A DNA stretch of 8,071 nt from Acidobacteriota bacterium (GCA_021810175.1 JAJZJJ010000106.1:1-8071); one strand, 5' to 3'. Positions 1 through 7,449 are shown, numbered from the stretch's first letter. Notes: generated from the letters alone by a model not told the origin. Numbers and translations are program-made.

Positions 1-57
1 GCCTGTTTCCCATCATGGTACAGGCCCACTCCGTACTTCTCAATGCGCTTCCCGCCG

Positions 58-2436
58 CTACTGACGCATCAGGTCCATCGGTTCCACGCGCAGCGCCAGC
101 CGCAAGGGAATCAGGCTCGCCAGAATGACCGCCAACGCCGCAATGCCCGCCGCTTCTGCTGTGGTCGCCAGCGGAATCGCGCCGAACTCCCGCCAGATAC
201 TCCCGATAAACCGATCCAGAGCCACTGAAATCGCCAATCCCGAAAGCAATCCGCCGCACAGCATCAACATCGATACCCGCCCAATCAGAGCCGCAATGTG
301 CCCATCTTGAGCGCCCAGTGCCCTCCGGATGCCCAGTTCGTGATACCGCGACATCACCCAATAACTCAGGCTTGCCGCCAGCCCTGTAAAGGCAAGCAGC
401 GCCGTAAACAAGGACACAAGCGCAATCAACTCCGCCTCGGTCCTGTCTCCGGCAATCGAGTTCGCCGCTAGTCTGCTCCCGCTTTGCCTGTCCGTCAGTT
501 GAATCGTGCCGCTCACGCCGCTCACCGCGCGCGTAATCAACCTCTGCCCCTCCGTTGCGTCCCCGCGCGCAGGCTGCAGCACCATCGTGAAGGTGCTACC
601 CCACTCCATCCCGCGATACGGCTGCGAATAAGGCAGGTAAATCTGCGGCGCGGACGCATCGCTCAGCGCCGCCATCTTCACGTCTCCCACAATCGCCGCC
701 ACCTGCCTGTATTCCTTCTCGCCGTCAATCAATATCTGCGAGCCGCAGTGCAGCGGCGCCGCGCCCGGTCTCCGTGCCAGCGACTCGTCAATCACCACCC
801 TCGGGCTCGTCGCATCCACGCCGTCGCACTTCAAAATCGGAATCCCCATCGCCTCAAAATAGTCGCCGCTATACGAGCTCTCATGCACCATCCCCGCTCC
901 GTTCACATACAGATAGGCATCCTCCTCATCCGGCGCAAGCGGCACACGTGAGGTAAAGCCCACCGCCCTCACTTCCTCATTCCCCTGCAGTGCCGCCAGT
1001 ATCTCCGTCCGTACATTCTGCGGCTGCAGATTTCCCTTTGCATTCACCGGCAGCGCTAGGGTCGCTATCGCCGTGTGCTTCGCGGTAAATCCCGTGTCCG
1101 CCCGTGCTAGCGTCAGGTAGTGGTGCCCCGCGGCCAGTGCAATCTCCAGCAGCGCAACCGTAATGCCAATCTGCGCAAGCAGCAGAACCGTGCGTGCGTA
1201 GCCATGCCGCATCGGCGTTCCTGATTGCTGCAGGTCCTTCAGGGAATCCACCGGATGGCAGCGCCGAATCTCCCAGCTCACCGCCACTACCATCAGCCCC
1301 ACGCACGCAAGGCAGGCCGCAAAGGCGCTCAATGCGTTTCCCGCGCCAATCTTCGCCCCCAGCAGCGACGGCGCAATCGCTCCATACCGGTTCTCGATAA
1401 AGCTCAATCCCAGCCTCGCCAGGAGCAGCCCGCCCACCGTCGCCATAGCCGCCTGCAGCAGAATCCCCCGCGCATACCGCGCCAGAATCCGCACCCGGCT
1501 CGAGCCCAGCGCCAGCCGGATCGCAAGCTCCTTGCGCCGCCCCAGCAGGCGCGCCAGCCCAAGGCAGCTCACGCTCACGCAGGTCATCATCAGCAGCAGA
1601 TACGCAATCCCTTCAATCAGCAGCATCCGCGACCGGCTGCTCTGTCCTACTGCGCGATCCATCGACTCCACGCGCACCGGCTCGCCAAAATTCAGGTGCA
1701 GTCGCGCCGAATACGCCTTCGCCACCTTCCGCTGCAGCAGCCGCAGTTGCCCCTGCGCCTGCTGCAAGGTTGCGCCGGCGGCCAGCCGCCCAATCATCGC
1801 CGAGCCAAAAAACCGCTTGCCCGCCCTGTGGTCCGTCCCCAGCGTCATCGCCAGTTTCTGTGCGTCATCGTGCACCCACACCTCTGTATTGCCAGGAAAA
1901 CGAAAACTCCTCGGCGCAACCCCCACCACCATCGCCGGAACGCCGTTTACAACAATTCTGTCGCCAATCGCGCCCCTGCCGCCGTAGGCGCTTTTCCAGA
2001 AGCCGTAGCTCACCACCGCTTCCGTCTCGCCCTGCGCGGCGGCGTCTCCGCTCAGGCCGTCTCCGCGCATCGGGCGCACCCCAAATACCTTGAAGAAATC
2101 CCGCGTCACGCCACTGGCCGCGATCCTCTCGCCGCCATGCAGTCGCGCCGAGTGGAAATTCGCGCCTCCCGCGGAAAACAGCGCCAGGTACCGCAGCGCC
2201 CGGGCCTGACCCCACCACTCCACCCGGTCATGGAACGGAACATCTCCAGCACCCAGAATCACGCACACCTTGCCCGGCCTCTCGATGTGCAGCGGATTCG
2301 CAATCACCGCGCGAAACAGGGAAGTGGCCAGAATCGCGCATCCCATCCCCAGGGACAAAATCGCAACTACAAATAGCGACGACACCATGCGGCTCTTGCT
2401 ATTCGGGTTCCGAAACATAACGTATGCCGGCCTCAT
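58..2436 (-). CDS. ADOP-type FtsX/MacB-like ABC permease (orphan)
   Basis: A 792-residue inner-membrane protein with the layout of acidobacterial duplicated orphan permeases: an N-terminal membrane helix (about 17-40), a MacB-like periplasmic region (about 50-265), an FtsX module with three helices (about 272-296, 323-345, 367-387), then a second unit with a helix at 414-436, another periplasmic region, and a C-terminal FtsX module (helices about 667-690, 717-740, 760-780). Each module has the cytoplasmic signature after its first helix: RRKELAIRLALGSSR at 300-314 and YHELGIRRALGAQ at 698-710. It ends with the typical RVEPMDLMR. No ABC ATPase gene is visible nearby, and the N-terminal DLDEEL-type extension of some ADOPs is absent. 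The start at 2436 is the first ATG after an in-frame TGA; GGGAAGGA lies directly before it, unusually close. ATG at 2418 (Met7) is an alternative. By analogy with MacB it may work by mechanotransmission, but the substrate is unknown. Confidence 0.9.
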   Translation of the reverse strand: MRPAYVMFRNPNSKSRMVSSLFVVAILSLGMGCAILATSLFRAVIANPLHIERPGKVCVILGAGDVPFHDRVEWWGQARALRYLALFSAGGANFHSARLHGGERIAASGVTRDFFKVFGVRPMRGDGLSGDAAAQGETEAVVSYGFWKSAYGGRGAIGDRIVVNGVPAMVVGVAPRSFRFPGNTEVWVHDDAQKLAMTLGTDHRAGKRFFGSAMIGRLAAGATLQQAQGQLRLLQRKVAKAYSARLHLNFGEPVRVESMDRAVGQSSRSRMLLIEGIAYLLLMMTCVSVSCLGLARLLGRRKELAIRLALGSSRVRILARYARGILLQAAMATVGGLLLARLGLSFIENRYGAIAPSLLGAKIGAGNALSAFAACLACVGLMVVAVSWEIRRCHPVDSLKDLQQSGTPMRHGYARTVLLLAQIGITVALLEIALAAGHHYLTLARADTGFTAKHTAIATLALPVNAKGNLQPQNVRTEILAALQGNEEVRAVGFTSRVPLAPDEEDAYLYVNGAGMVHESSYSGDYFEAMGIPILKCDGVDATSPRVVIDESLARRPGAAPLHCGSQILIDGEKEYRQVAAIVGDVKMAALSDASAPQIYLPYSQPYRGMEWGSTFTMVLQPARGDATEGQRLITRAVSGVSGTIQLTDRQSGSRLAANSIAGDRTEAELIALVSLFTALLAFTGLAASLSYWVMSRYHELGIRRALGAQDGHIAALIGRVSMLMLCGGLLSGLAISVALDRFIGSIWREFGAIPLATTAEAAGIAALAVILASLIPLRLALRVEPMDLMRQ

Positions 2437-2504
2437 TCCTTCCCGTGTGCCAGTTCACCACTTGAGATCAGGCCATCCTCCTTGTTCTCATACCCGCAAT
2501 CCAT
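2433..2504 (-). CDS. possible 23-residue leader ORF overlapping the permease start
   Basis: A short open frame begins with ATG at 2504 and ends in a TGA that overlaps the permease ATG in an ATGA arrangement, the usual geometry for translational coupling. GGGAGG lies 11 bases upstream of its ATG, which is somewhat far for a ribosome site. A strong AAGGAGG (2483-2477) lies inside the frame but has no well-spaced start for either gene. The peptide ([10 protein letters not shown]...) is hydrophilic and matches nothing I recognise. It may be chance in purine-rich DNA; the ATGA overlap is the only real support. Confidence 0.18.
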   Translation of the reverse strand: MDCGYENKEDGLISSGELAHGKE

Positions 2505-2611
2505 CCCGGCAAGCGCCTCCCATATCCATCTTTTTCTTCTTCGTCCCTTCATCTTTTCCTGATGCCGGGGAATTTATTTCTTGAATGGGACCAATTGTCC
2601 GATAGATACCT

Positions 2612-2641
2612 CATAGACGTGCAAGCTATATCCCATAGACG
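2612..2641. repeat. pair of CATAGACG direct repeats, 22 bp apart
   Basis: CATAGACG occurs at 2612-2619 and again at 2634-2641, so the copies start 22 bp apart, about two helical turns. They lie 56-85 bp upstream of the proposed gdhA -35 box, where an activator or repressor pair could bind. The bases around them are also alike (a C or TC before, GCA or CA after). An 8-bp repeat in a 440-bp spacer is only mildly unexpected, so function is a guess. Confidence 0.3.
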
Positions 2642-2696
2642 CAAAAGGGTTTTTTCAAGCTCGCGGCGGCAGATGGTCGAAGCGGTACCTGCCCCC

Positions 2697-2725
2697 TTGC
2701 CGACCTCGCATTGCGGGCCTATACT
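2697..2725 (+). promoter_or_regulatory. candidate sigma-70 promoter for gdhA
   Basis: TTGCCG at 2697-2702 and TATACT at 2720-2725 are separated by exactly 17 bp, matching the sigma-70 consensus at four and five of six positions. Transcription would start near 2732, giving a leader of about 145 nt before the gdhA ATG. The promoter also argues against starting gdhA at the upstream ATG at 2562, because such an mRNA would lack it. Confidence 0.55.
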
Positions 2726-2862
2726 CGGTAGGTTTGGCCAGATCCACGCTGTGGTCCGAGGCGGGTGGGCTCTGGAGACGCGGCGCGCGCTGGACCGATG
2801 CGCAGACCGCGAGCGGAGGCGGAACAACGGTTCCCCGAAGCAGGAAATGGTCGGTCCGAAAC

Positions 2863-2868
2863 GGAGAG
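2863..2868 (+). promoter_or_regulatory. ribosome binding site deciding the gdhA start
   Basis: GGAGAG lies eight bases before the ATG at 2877. The frame is open 105 codons further upstream, but neither the far ATG at 2562 nor the ATG at 2847 has a correctly spaced site, so this one selects the start. Confidence 0.7.
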
Positions 2869-2876
2869 TCATTCAC

Positions 2877-4142
2877 ATGGCGACGATCACACTCGAGCAT
2901 GAAATCAATCCCTGGGAAGCCCAGGAGGCTCGATTCGACTTTGCGGCACGCAAGCTCAACCTGGACGAAGGTTTATGGCGTGTGCTGCGCTACCCCTCAC
3001 GAGAAGTCATTGTTCACTTCCCCGTGGCGATGGACGACGGCCGCATTGAGATGTATACCGGCTTCCGCGTCCAGCACTCGTTTGCGCGCGGCCCGGCCAA
3101 GGGCGGCATTCGCTACTCCCCAGACGTGTCGCTCGATGAAATGCGCGCGCTCGCCAGCTGGATGACCTGGAAGTGCGCGGTGGTGAACATTCCCTTCGGC
3201 GGCGCCAAGGGCGGCGTCATCTGCGACCCCAAAAAGATGTCCATGGGCGAGCTGGAGCGCCTCACCCGCCGCTATACTTCGGAGCTCATCGAGTTCTTTG
3301 GCCCGGAAAAGGACGTGCCCGCGCCCGACGTCAACACCAATGAGCAGGTGATGGCGTGGATCATGGATACCTTCTCCATGCACATGCGCCAGACGGTCAC
3401 CAGCGTCGTCACCGGCAAGCCCATCAACATCGGCGGCTCTCGCGGACGCAGGCAGGCGACCGGGCGCGGCGTCAGCGTGGTCTGCGATCAGGCGCTCAAG
3501 CATCTGGGCATGCAGCAGGACGGCTGTCGCGTCATCATCCAGGGCTTTGGCAATGTGGGCTCCAACGCGGCCCAGATCATGCGGCAGAAGGGCTACAAGA
3601 TCATCGGCATCGCCGAGTACGATGGTGGTCTTTTCAATGCCGACGGCATCGACATTGAAGCCCTCCTTGAATACAAGGACCGTAACGGCTCCATCCTCAG
3701 CTTCCACGGCGCCGAGGCCGCTGACTCCGCCGAGCTCATCTGCTCGGAGTGCGACATCCTGATTCCGGCGGCGACGGAAAATGTCATCACCAGCCGCAAC
3801 GCCGACCGCATCCAGGCGAAGATTGTCTGCGAGGGTGCAAACGGGCCAACGACGACCGTTGCCGATGAAATCCTCGGCGAAAAGAAGGTCTTCATCATCC
3901 CTGACATTCTTGCCAACGCCGGCGGCGTGACAGCCTCCTACTTCGAGTGGGTGCAGGATCGCCAGGGCTACTTCTGGCCGGAGGCGATGGTCAACGAGCG
4001 GCTCGATCTCATCCTCTCCGAGGCCTTCGACGACGTCGTCCGTTACTCTGAAGCCCACGGCGTCAACAACCGCATTGCGGCCTACATGCTGGCGATTGAC
4101 CGCGTGGCCTTCACCATCAAGCAGCGCGGCATCTACGCCTGA
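2877..4142 (+). CDS. gdhA: glutamate dehydrogenase (Glu/Leu/Phe/Val dehydrogenase family)
   Basis: A 421-residue cytoplasmic enzyme, the usual size for the small hexameric class, that interconverts glutamate and 2-oxoglutarate plus ammonia with NAD(P). The N-terminal substrate domain has GPAKGGIRY (72-80), whose Lys75 matches the lysine that binds the glutamate side-chain carboxylate and is replaced in leucine dehydrogenases. Lys99 (MTWK), catalytic Lys111 (GGAKGG) and catalytic Asp151 (PAPDVNT) are all present. The Rossmann nucleotide loop is GFGNVGSN (223-230). [14 protein letters not shown] (347-360) carries a serine also used for glutamate specificity. Glu247 near the end of the second strand hints at NAD preference, but this family does not obey that rule reliably. 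Start 2877 is supported by GGAGAG and by the fold beginning just after it; the frame is open further upstream. It is separated from pgsA by 176 bp containing a stem-loop, so it is probably its own transcription unit. Confidence 0.96.
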   Translation: MATITLEHEINPWEAQEARFDFAARKLNLDEGLWRVLRYPSREVIVHFPVAMDDGRIEMYTGFRVQHSFARGPAKGGIRYSPDVSLDEMRALASWMTWKCAVVNIPFGGAKGGVICDPKKMSMGELERLTRRYTSELIEFFGPEKDVPAPDVNTNEQVMAWIMDTFSMHMRQTVTSVVTGKPINIGGSRGRRQATGRGVSVVCDQALKHLGMQQDGCRVIIQGFGNVGSNAAQIMRQKGYKIIGIAEYDGGLFNADGIDIEALLEYKDRNGSILSFHGAEAADSAELICSECDILIPAATENVITSRNADRIQAKIVCEGANGPTTTVADEILGEKKVFIIPDILANAGGVTASYFEWVQDRQGYFWPEAMVNERLDLILSEAFDDVVRYSEAHGVNNRIAAYMLAIDRVAFTIKQRGIYA

Positions 4143-4195
4143 AGCGGCGTGATGCGCACGGCGGAGTACTGGGAATTGCAGCATCGCACGGTGCA

Positions 4196-4221
4196 AAGGG
4201 GTGGCGTTTCCGTCACCCCTT
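4196..4221 (+). terminator. stem-loop after gdhA, possible terminator
   Basis: AAGGGGTG (4196-4203) pairs perfectly with CACCCCTT (4214-4221). A G-T and a C-G pair extend the stem to 10 bp around the six-base loop GTTTCC. It begins 54 bases after the gdhA stop. No clear T-run follows on the plus strand, so it may stabilise the mRNA end or act with Rho rather than being a classical intrinsic terminator. Confidence 0.45.
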
Positions 4222-4318
4222 ACGCATTGCTTCCCGTACCGGTCATTAACGCGCCCACAGACGCACTTAGCTGCTTCGGGTTAGCATAGTCACAATCAGA
4301 ATTCGATCGGGCTGTTTT

Positions 4319-4984
4319 GTGAATCTCCCTAACTCCATCACCTTGGGCCGTATCTTCTCCGTTCCGGTACTGCTCTGGATCCTCTCGCCTTATTTCCCGC
4401 ACCTGGGCTGGCACGGCGGGCAGGAGGTGGTGGCGTCTCTGTTTTTCATTCTCATCTCCATCTCCGACGGAATCGACGGCTACCTTGCCCGCAGGCGCGG
4501 CCAGATCACCACCATGGGCATGCTGCTCGATCCCCTGGCCGACAAGCTCCTCATCACCGCCGCCTTCATCACCCTGGTCGAGTACGAACCCAATATCGTC
4601 AAACCCTGGATCGTCGTCATCATCGTCGGCCGCGAATTCCTCATCAACGGCTTGCGATCCATTGCCTCCACCGAGGGATTTACCATCCAGGCCAGCGACC
4701 TCGGCAAGCTCAAGACCGTCATGCAGATCATCTCGGTCGTGGCCGTCATCCTTGCCCACGGCTGGTACCTGTGGCAGTTTGGCTGGTTCATCCTGCCTGT
4801 GCACCTGATCGCCTTCGTCAGCATTTACTGGATGGCCGCTATCTCCGTCATCTCCGCCACGGATTACTTCGTGGCTTTCTGGCGCCGTATCGACAAGGCC
4901 TCAAGCGGAAGCCGGGGCCGCGACAACGAGTTCGTCCTCAGCCGCAAAAAAGCCGCCCAGTCGCCCGCGAAACCTGCTTCCTAG
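4319..4984 (+). CDS. pgsA: CDP-diacylglycerol--glycerol-3-phosphate 3-phosphatidyltransferase
   Basis: A 221-residue integral membrane enzyme that makes phosphatidylglycerophosphate from CDP-diacylglycerol and glycerol 3-phosphate, the committed step to phosphatidylglycerol and cardiolipin. The CDP-alcohol phosphotransferase signature is complete: Asp50-x2-Asp53-Gly54-x2-Ala57-Arg58-x8-Gly67-x3-Asp71-x3-Asp75. The family opening NLPNSITLGRI (2-12) and the PgsA-typical REFLINGLR (105-113) point to this subfamily rather than phosphatidylserine or cardiolipin synthases. About six helices are seen (roughly 11-27, 35-50, 76-90, 96-112, 132-148, 153-180). A basic, hydrophilic tail of about 33 residues (from 189) makes it slightly longer than common PgsA proteins. 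The GTG at 4319 is the only plausible start: the frame closes at a TAG at 4268 with no other ATG, GTG or TTG between. I see no clear Shine-Dalgarno sequence. The rel gene follows 102 bases later. Confidence 0.95.
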   Translation: MNLPNSITLGRIFSVPVLLWILSPYFPHLGWHGGQEVVASLFFILISISDGIDGYLARRRGQITTMGMLLDPLADKLLITAAFITLVEYEPNIVKPWIVVIIVGREFLINGLRSIASTEGFTIQASDLGKLKTVMQIISVVAVILAHGWYLWQFGWFILPVHLIAFVSIYWMAAISVISATDYFVAFWRRIDKASSGSRGRDNEFVLSRKKAAQSPAKPAS

Positions 4985-5023
4985 ACGCCCCGAAGTTCCT
5001 TTCATCCCGTAACAAATCCCTCT

Positions 5024-5039
5024 ACCCGGCCTCGCGGGT
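5024..5039 (+). terminator. weak hairpin between pgsA and rel
   Basis: ACCCG (5024-5028) pairs with CGGGT (5035-5039) around a six-base loop. The stem is short and the following bases (TGCATTCAC) are not a proper T-run. If it terminates pgsA transcription at all, it does so only partly, leaving read-through into rel possible. Confidence 0.25.
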
Positions 5040-5075
5040 TGCATTCACTCAATAATGTTTGACTGCTAACGCGCC

Positions 5076-5081
5076 TATAAT
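5076..5081 (+). promoter_or_regulatory. perfect -10 box directly before rel (leaderless-type promoter)
   Basis: TATAAT at 5076-5081 matches the sigma-70 -10 consensus in all six bases and ends five bases before the rel ATG at 5087. With the usual 5-9 base distance, transcription would begin on or within a few bases of that ATG, so the mRNA would have essentially no 5' leader. Consistent with this, no Shine-Dalgarno sequence precedes the ATG. A TTGACT at 5059-5064 resembles a -35 box, but its 11-bp spacing is too short for normal use with this -10, and the bases at 17-bp spacing (TAATGT) match the consensus poorly. Confidence 0.6.
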
Positions 5082-5086
5082 GAAGT

Positions 5087-7321
5087 ATGGCGACCGTCCA
5101 GCCAAACACGCCGGCCCAAACCCACGAGCCAGACCTGCTGGCGCGCAAGTTTGACGCGCTGCTGGAGACGGTGCGGGCCAATCGCCCCAGTGACGATCTG
5201 GACATTATCCGCCGTGCCTGGGCCTTCTGCCTCCAGCATCATGAAGGGCAGTTGCGTGCCTCCGGCGAACCCTTCGTGCTGCACCCCCTCGAGGTCGCCC
5301 TGGTTCTGGCGGAGATGAAGCTCGATGCGACCGCCATCGCCGCCGGCCTGCTCCACGACGCGGTCGAAGACACCCCCGTCACCACCGCTGAAATCGCCAG
5401 CCAGTTTGGCGAGCAGGTCGCCCACATCGTTGAAGGCGTCACCAAGATCGACAAAATCCAGTTCGCCAACCGCGAAGACCGCCAGGCCGAGAACGTTCGC
5501 AAGATGCTGCTGGCCATGGTCAGCGATGTCCGCGTGGTCGTCATCAAACTGGCCGACCGCCTCCACAACATGCGCACCCTGGAACACCTGCCGCCCAACC
5601 GCCAGCAGGCTATCGCGCAGGAAACCCTCGACATTTACGCGCCGCTCGCGCACCGCCTCGGCATGGGCAAACTGCGCGGCGAGCTTGAAGATCTTGCCTT
5701 CCGCTATGTCGACCCTTACAGCTACAAGCAGTTGCAGGAGGCCGTCGAAGAGCGCCGATCCGAAGGCGAGCAGTTCCTCGCCGGCGTCGAATCGCTTCTT
5801 GTCGACAAGCTCAAGGAAAACAAGATTCAGGCGCGCGTCCAGTGGCGAATCAAGCGCATCTACAGCATCCACAACAAGTTGCAGAAGGCGCACTCCCGGC
5901 TCGACCAGCTCTACGACCTTCTGGCCCTCCGCGTCATCACCACCAGCGAGCAGGACTGCTACGCCGTGCTCGGCCTCATCCACTCCATCTGGCGGCCCGT
6001 GCCCGGGCGCATCAAGGACTTCATCGCCATGCCGCGGCCCAATATGTACCAGTCCCTGCACACCACCGTGATGGGCGAAGGCGGCCACCAGTTCGAGGTT
6101 CAGATCCGCACTGAGGAGATGCACCGCGTCGCCGAAGAAGGCATCGCCGCGCATTGGAAATACAAGGCAGGCGGCGTCATCAGCCCGCGCGACGAGCAGC
6201 GCCTCGCCTGGGTTCGCCAGCTTGTCGAGTGGCAGCGCGAAATGAAGGATTCGAGCGACTTCCTCTCCACCCTCAAGATCGATCTGTATCCGGAGGAGGT
6301 CTACACCTTCACGCCCAAGGGCAAAGTCGTCGTGCTGCCCAAGGATGCCAGTCCCCTCGACTTCGCCTATTCCATCCACACCGAGGTGGGCCACTCCTGC
6401 ACCGGCGCGCGCGTCAACGGCCGCATCGTGCCGCTGCGCTCCAAGCTGCGCAACGGCGACATCGTCGAAGTCATCACCCAGAACGGCCATACCCCCAGCC
6501 GCGACTGGCTCAGCTTCGTCAAGAGCTCCCGCGCCCGTAACAAGATCAAGCACTGGCTCAACGAGCACCAGCGCGAACGCGCCATTGACATTGGCCACAA
6601 GCTGCTCGAGCGCGAAGCCCGCAAGTACAAGGTTTCGCTCGGCAAGTTTGATGACTCCGACTATGCCCGCGTCGCCAACGACTACAGCGTGGCCGCGCCC
6701 AACGACCTGTTCGCCGCCATCGGCTTCGGCAAATACTCGGCGCGGCAGGTGCTGCACCGCCTGTCGCCGGCGCTCGTGCAGCAGCAGCCGGCGGAAACCG
6801 AAACACCCACCATCAAGCCCAATGCGCAGGAGGCCTCGCGCCGTGCCTCCGGCGGCGACTCGCTGCAGGTCGAAGGGCAAAACGAGCTGCTTGTCTACCG
6901 CGCCCGCTGCTGCAACCCCATCCGCGGCGACGAGATCGTCGGCTACGTCACACGCGGCAAAGGTGTCGCCGTGCATGCCCGCAACTGCCCCAATGTGCAG
7001 AACCTGCTCTACGAGTCCGATCGCCGCATCGCCGTCGAGTGGGCGCACGCCGTTGAGTCAAAAGCCGGCCGCCAGAATACCTACCCCGTGCGCCTCACCG
7101 TCTACTGTGACGACCGCACCGGCATGCTCAAGGAAATGACGGCTCTGATCAGCGACGAAAACACCAACATCCGCACCGTCGACTCCCGCCAGGACCAGAA
7201 CGGCGACGCCATTGTCGAATTCGTCGTCGAAGCCGAGGACGTAGCCCACCTCAACCGCCTCGTCCAGGGCCTGCGCCGGCTGCCCGGCGTCCGCGACGTC
7301 CAACGCTCCCAGCGGTTGTGA
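5087..7321 (+). CDS. rel: bifunctional (p)ppGpp synthetase/hydrolase (Rel/SpoT type)
   Basis: A full-length 744-residue RelA/SpoT homologue: it makes the alarmone (p)ppGpp from ATP and GDP/GTP and degrades it to pyrophosphate plus GDP/GTP. The N-terminal HD hydrolase looks active: Arg57, His66, His90-Asp91, Glu94-Asp95, Asp157 and Asn161 are all in place (HDAVEDT; KLADRLHNMRT). The synthetase (about 245-360) has Asp277 (YDLLALRV), Glu337 (EVQIRT) and the RIKD motif (308-311), the basic RxKD form of bifunctional enzymes rather than the acidic form of RelA-only proteins. Then come a TGS domain (about 403-465), a helical region, the zinc-finger-like domain with Cys608-Cys609, His630 and Cys634, and a C-terminal ACT domain (about 667-740). 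All regulatory parts expected for ribosome sensing are therefore present. There is no usable later start (next Met is residue 77). The first 20 residues or so are a poorly conserved lead-in. It may be transcribed leaderless from the -10 box at 5076, plus read-through from pgsA. Confidence 0.97.
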   Translation: MATVQPNTPAQTHEPDLLARKFDALLETVRANRPSDDLDIIRRAWAFCLQHHEGQLRASGEPFVLHPLEVALVLAEMKLDATAIAAGLLHDAVEDTPVTTAEIASQFGEQVAHIVEGVTKIDKIQFANREDRQAENVRKMLLAMVSDVRVVVIKLADRLHNMRTLEHLPPNRQQAIAQETLDIYAPLAHRLGMGKLRGELEDLAFRYVDPYSYKQLQEAVEERRSEGEQFLAGVESLLVDKLKENKIQARVQWRIKRIYSIHNKLQKAHSRLDQLYDLLALRVITTSEQDCYAVLGLIHSIWRPVPGRIKDFIAMPRPNMYQSLHTTVMGEGGHQFEVQIRTEEMHRVAEEGIAAHWKYKAGGVISPRDEQRLAWVRQLVEWQREMKDSSDFLSTLKIDLYPEEVYTFTPKGKVVVLPKDASPLDFAYSIHTEVGHSCTGARVNGRIVPLRSKLRNGDIVEVITQNGHTPSRDWLSFVKSSRARNKIKHWLNEHQRERAIDIGHKLLEREARKYKVSLGKFDDSDYARVANDYSVAAPNDLFAAIGFGKYSARQVLHRLSPALVQQQPAETETPTIKPNAQEASRRASGGDSLQVEGQNELLVYRARCCNPIRGDEIVGYVTRGKGVAVHARNCPNVQNLLYESDRRIAVEWAHAVESKAGRQNTYPVRLTVYCDDRTGMLKEMTALISDENTNIRTVDSRQDQNGDAIVEFVVEAEDVAHLNRLVQGLRRLPGVRDVQRSQRL

Positions 7322-7377
7322 GCCGCAGGTCGTGAGCACCCTTTGCTGCTGTCAAAATAGATCAATCAAAGAGAATT

Positions 7378-7434
7378 GTCGTCCTGAGCGGAGGCGCTTC
7401 GGCGCCGCAGTCGAAGAATCCGCAGTTCCCTGCG
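7378..7434. repeat. degenerate dispersed intergenic repeat with two tetraloop hairpins
   Basis: The stretch opens with GTCGTCCTGAGCGGAGG and continues to GCAGTCGAAGAATCCGCAG. This resembles, from memory, the common intergenic repeat running GTCATCCTGAGCG...AGTCGAAGGAT found in many soil-bacterial genomes including acidobacteria. Inside it, GGCGC (7393-7397) and GCGCC (7402-7406) enclose a TTCG tetraloop, and CGCAG (7421-7425) and CTGCG (7430-7434) enclose TTCC. Only one copy lies in this window, so its repetitive nature rests on recognition, not on the sequence given. Confidence 0.5.
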
Positions 7435-7449
7435 TAAGTCCGACGCTAA

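Larger units (their letters stand above)
2437..2876. other. divergent intergenic region between the permease and gdhA
   Basis: About 440 bases separate the two divergent starts. The permease-proximal part (about 2521-2560) is pyrimidine-rich on the plus strand. The gdhA-proximal part is GC-rich and happens to be open in both directions: the gdhA frame stays open back to 2562, and there is an open minus-strand frame. Neither extension has a ribosome site or recognisable protein features. Contents that can be supported: paired CATAGACG repeats, a gdhA promoter candidate, a long gdhA leader with its ribosome site, and the small minus-strand leader ORF. I see no convincing -35/-10 pair for the permease. 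Confidence 0.6.

Noticed and set aside
1..57. Short protein-like reading on the minus strand beyond the permease stop (including EKYGVGLYHDG) and a GCCTGT/ACAGGC hairpin at 1-25
   Set aside because: The frame has no usable start and runs off the window within 20 codons, and no T-run is visible after the hairpin before the edge. Too little sequence to call a gene or terminator.
1225..2376. A 383-codon plus-strand open frame opposite the permease gene
   Set aside because: Its composition (Arg, Gln, His, Pro, Ala) is that of a reversed hydrophobic gene; the minus-strand frame gives a coherent two-module permease.
2642..2655. AAAAGGGTTTTTT as an intrinsic terminator or hairpin
   Set aside because: The stem would be only four A-T pairs around a three-base loop with no GC stem before the T-run.
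2562..2876. A 105-codon N-terminal extension of gdhA starting at ATG 2562
   Set aside because: No ribosome site precedes that ATG, the extension contains the best promoter candidate, and the normal family N-terminus begins at 2877 after a well-spaced GGAGAG.
2799..2903. A 34-codon out-of-frame ORF starting at ATG 2799 in the gdhA leader and overlapping its start
   Set aside because: No Shine-Dalgarno sequence and no recognisable features; ordinary for GC-rich DNA.
2997..4196. A 399-codon minus-strand open frame opposite gdhA
   Set aside because: Same cause: an antisense shadow of a well-supported gene, with no ribosome site or recognisable motif.
5075..7048. A 657-codon open frame on the minus strand opposite rel
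   Set aside because: It is a shadow of the GC-rich codon use of rel on the other strand. It is rich in Asp, Val, Gly, Leu and Ala with no family features, and rel has every expected domain and catalytic residue.
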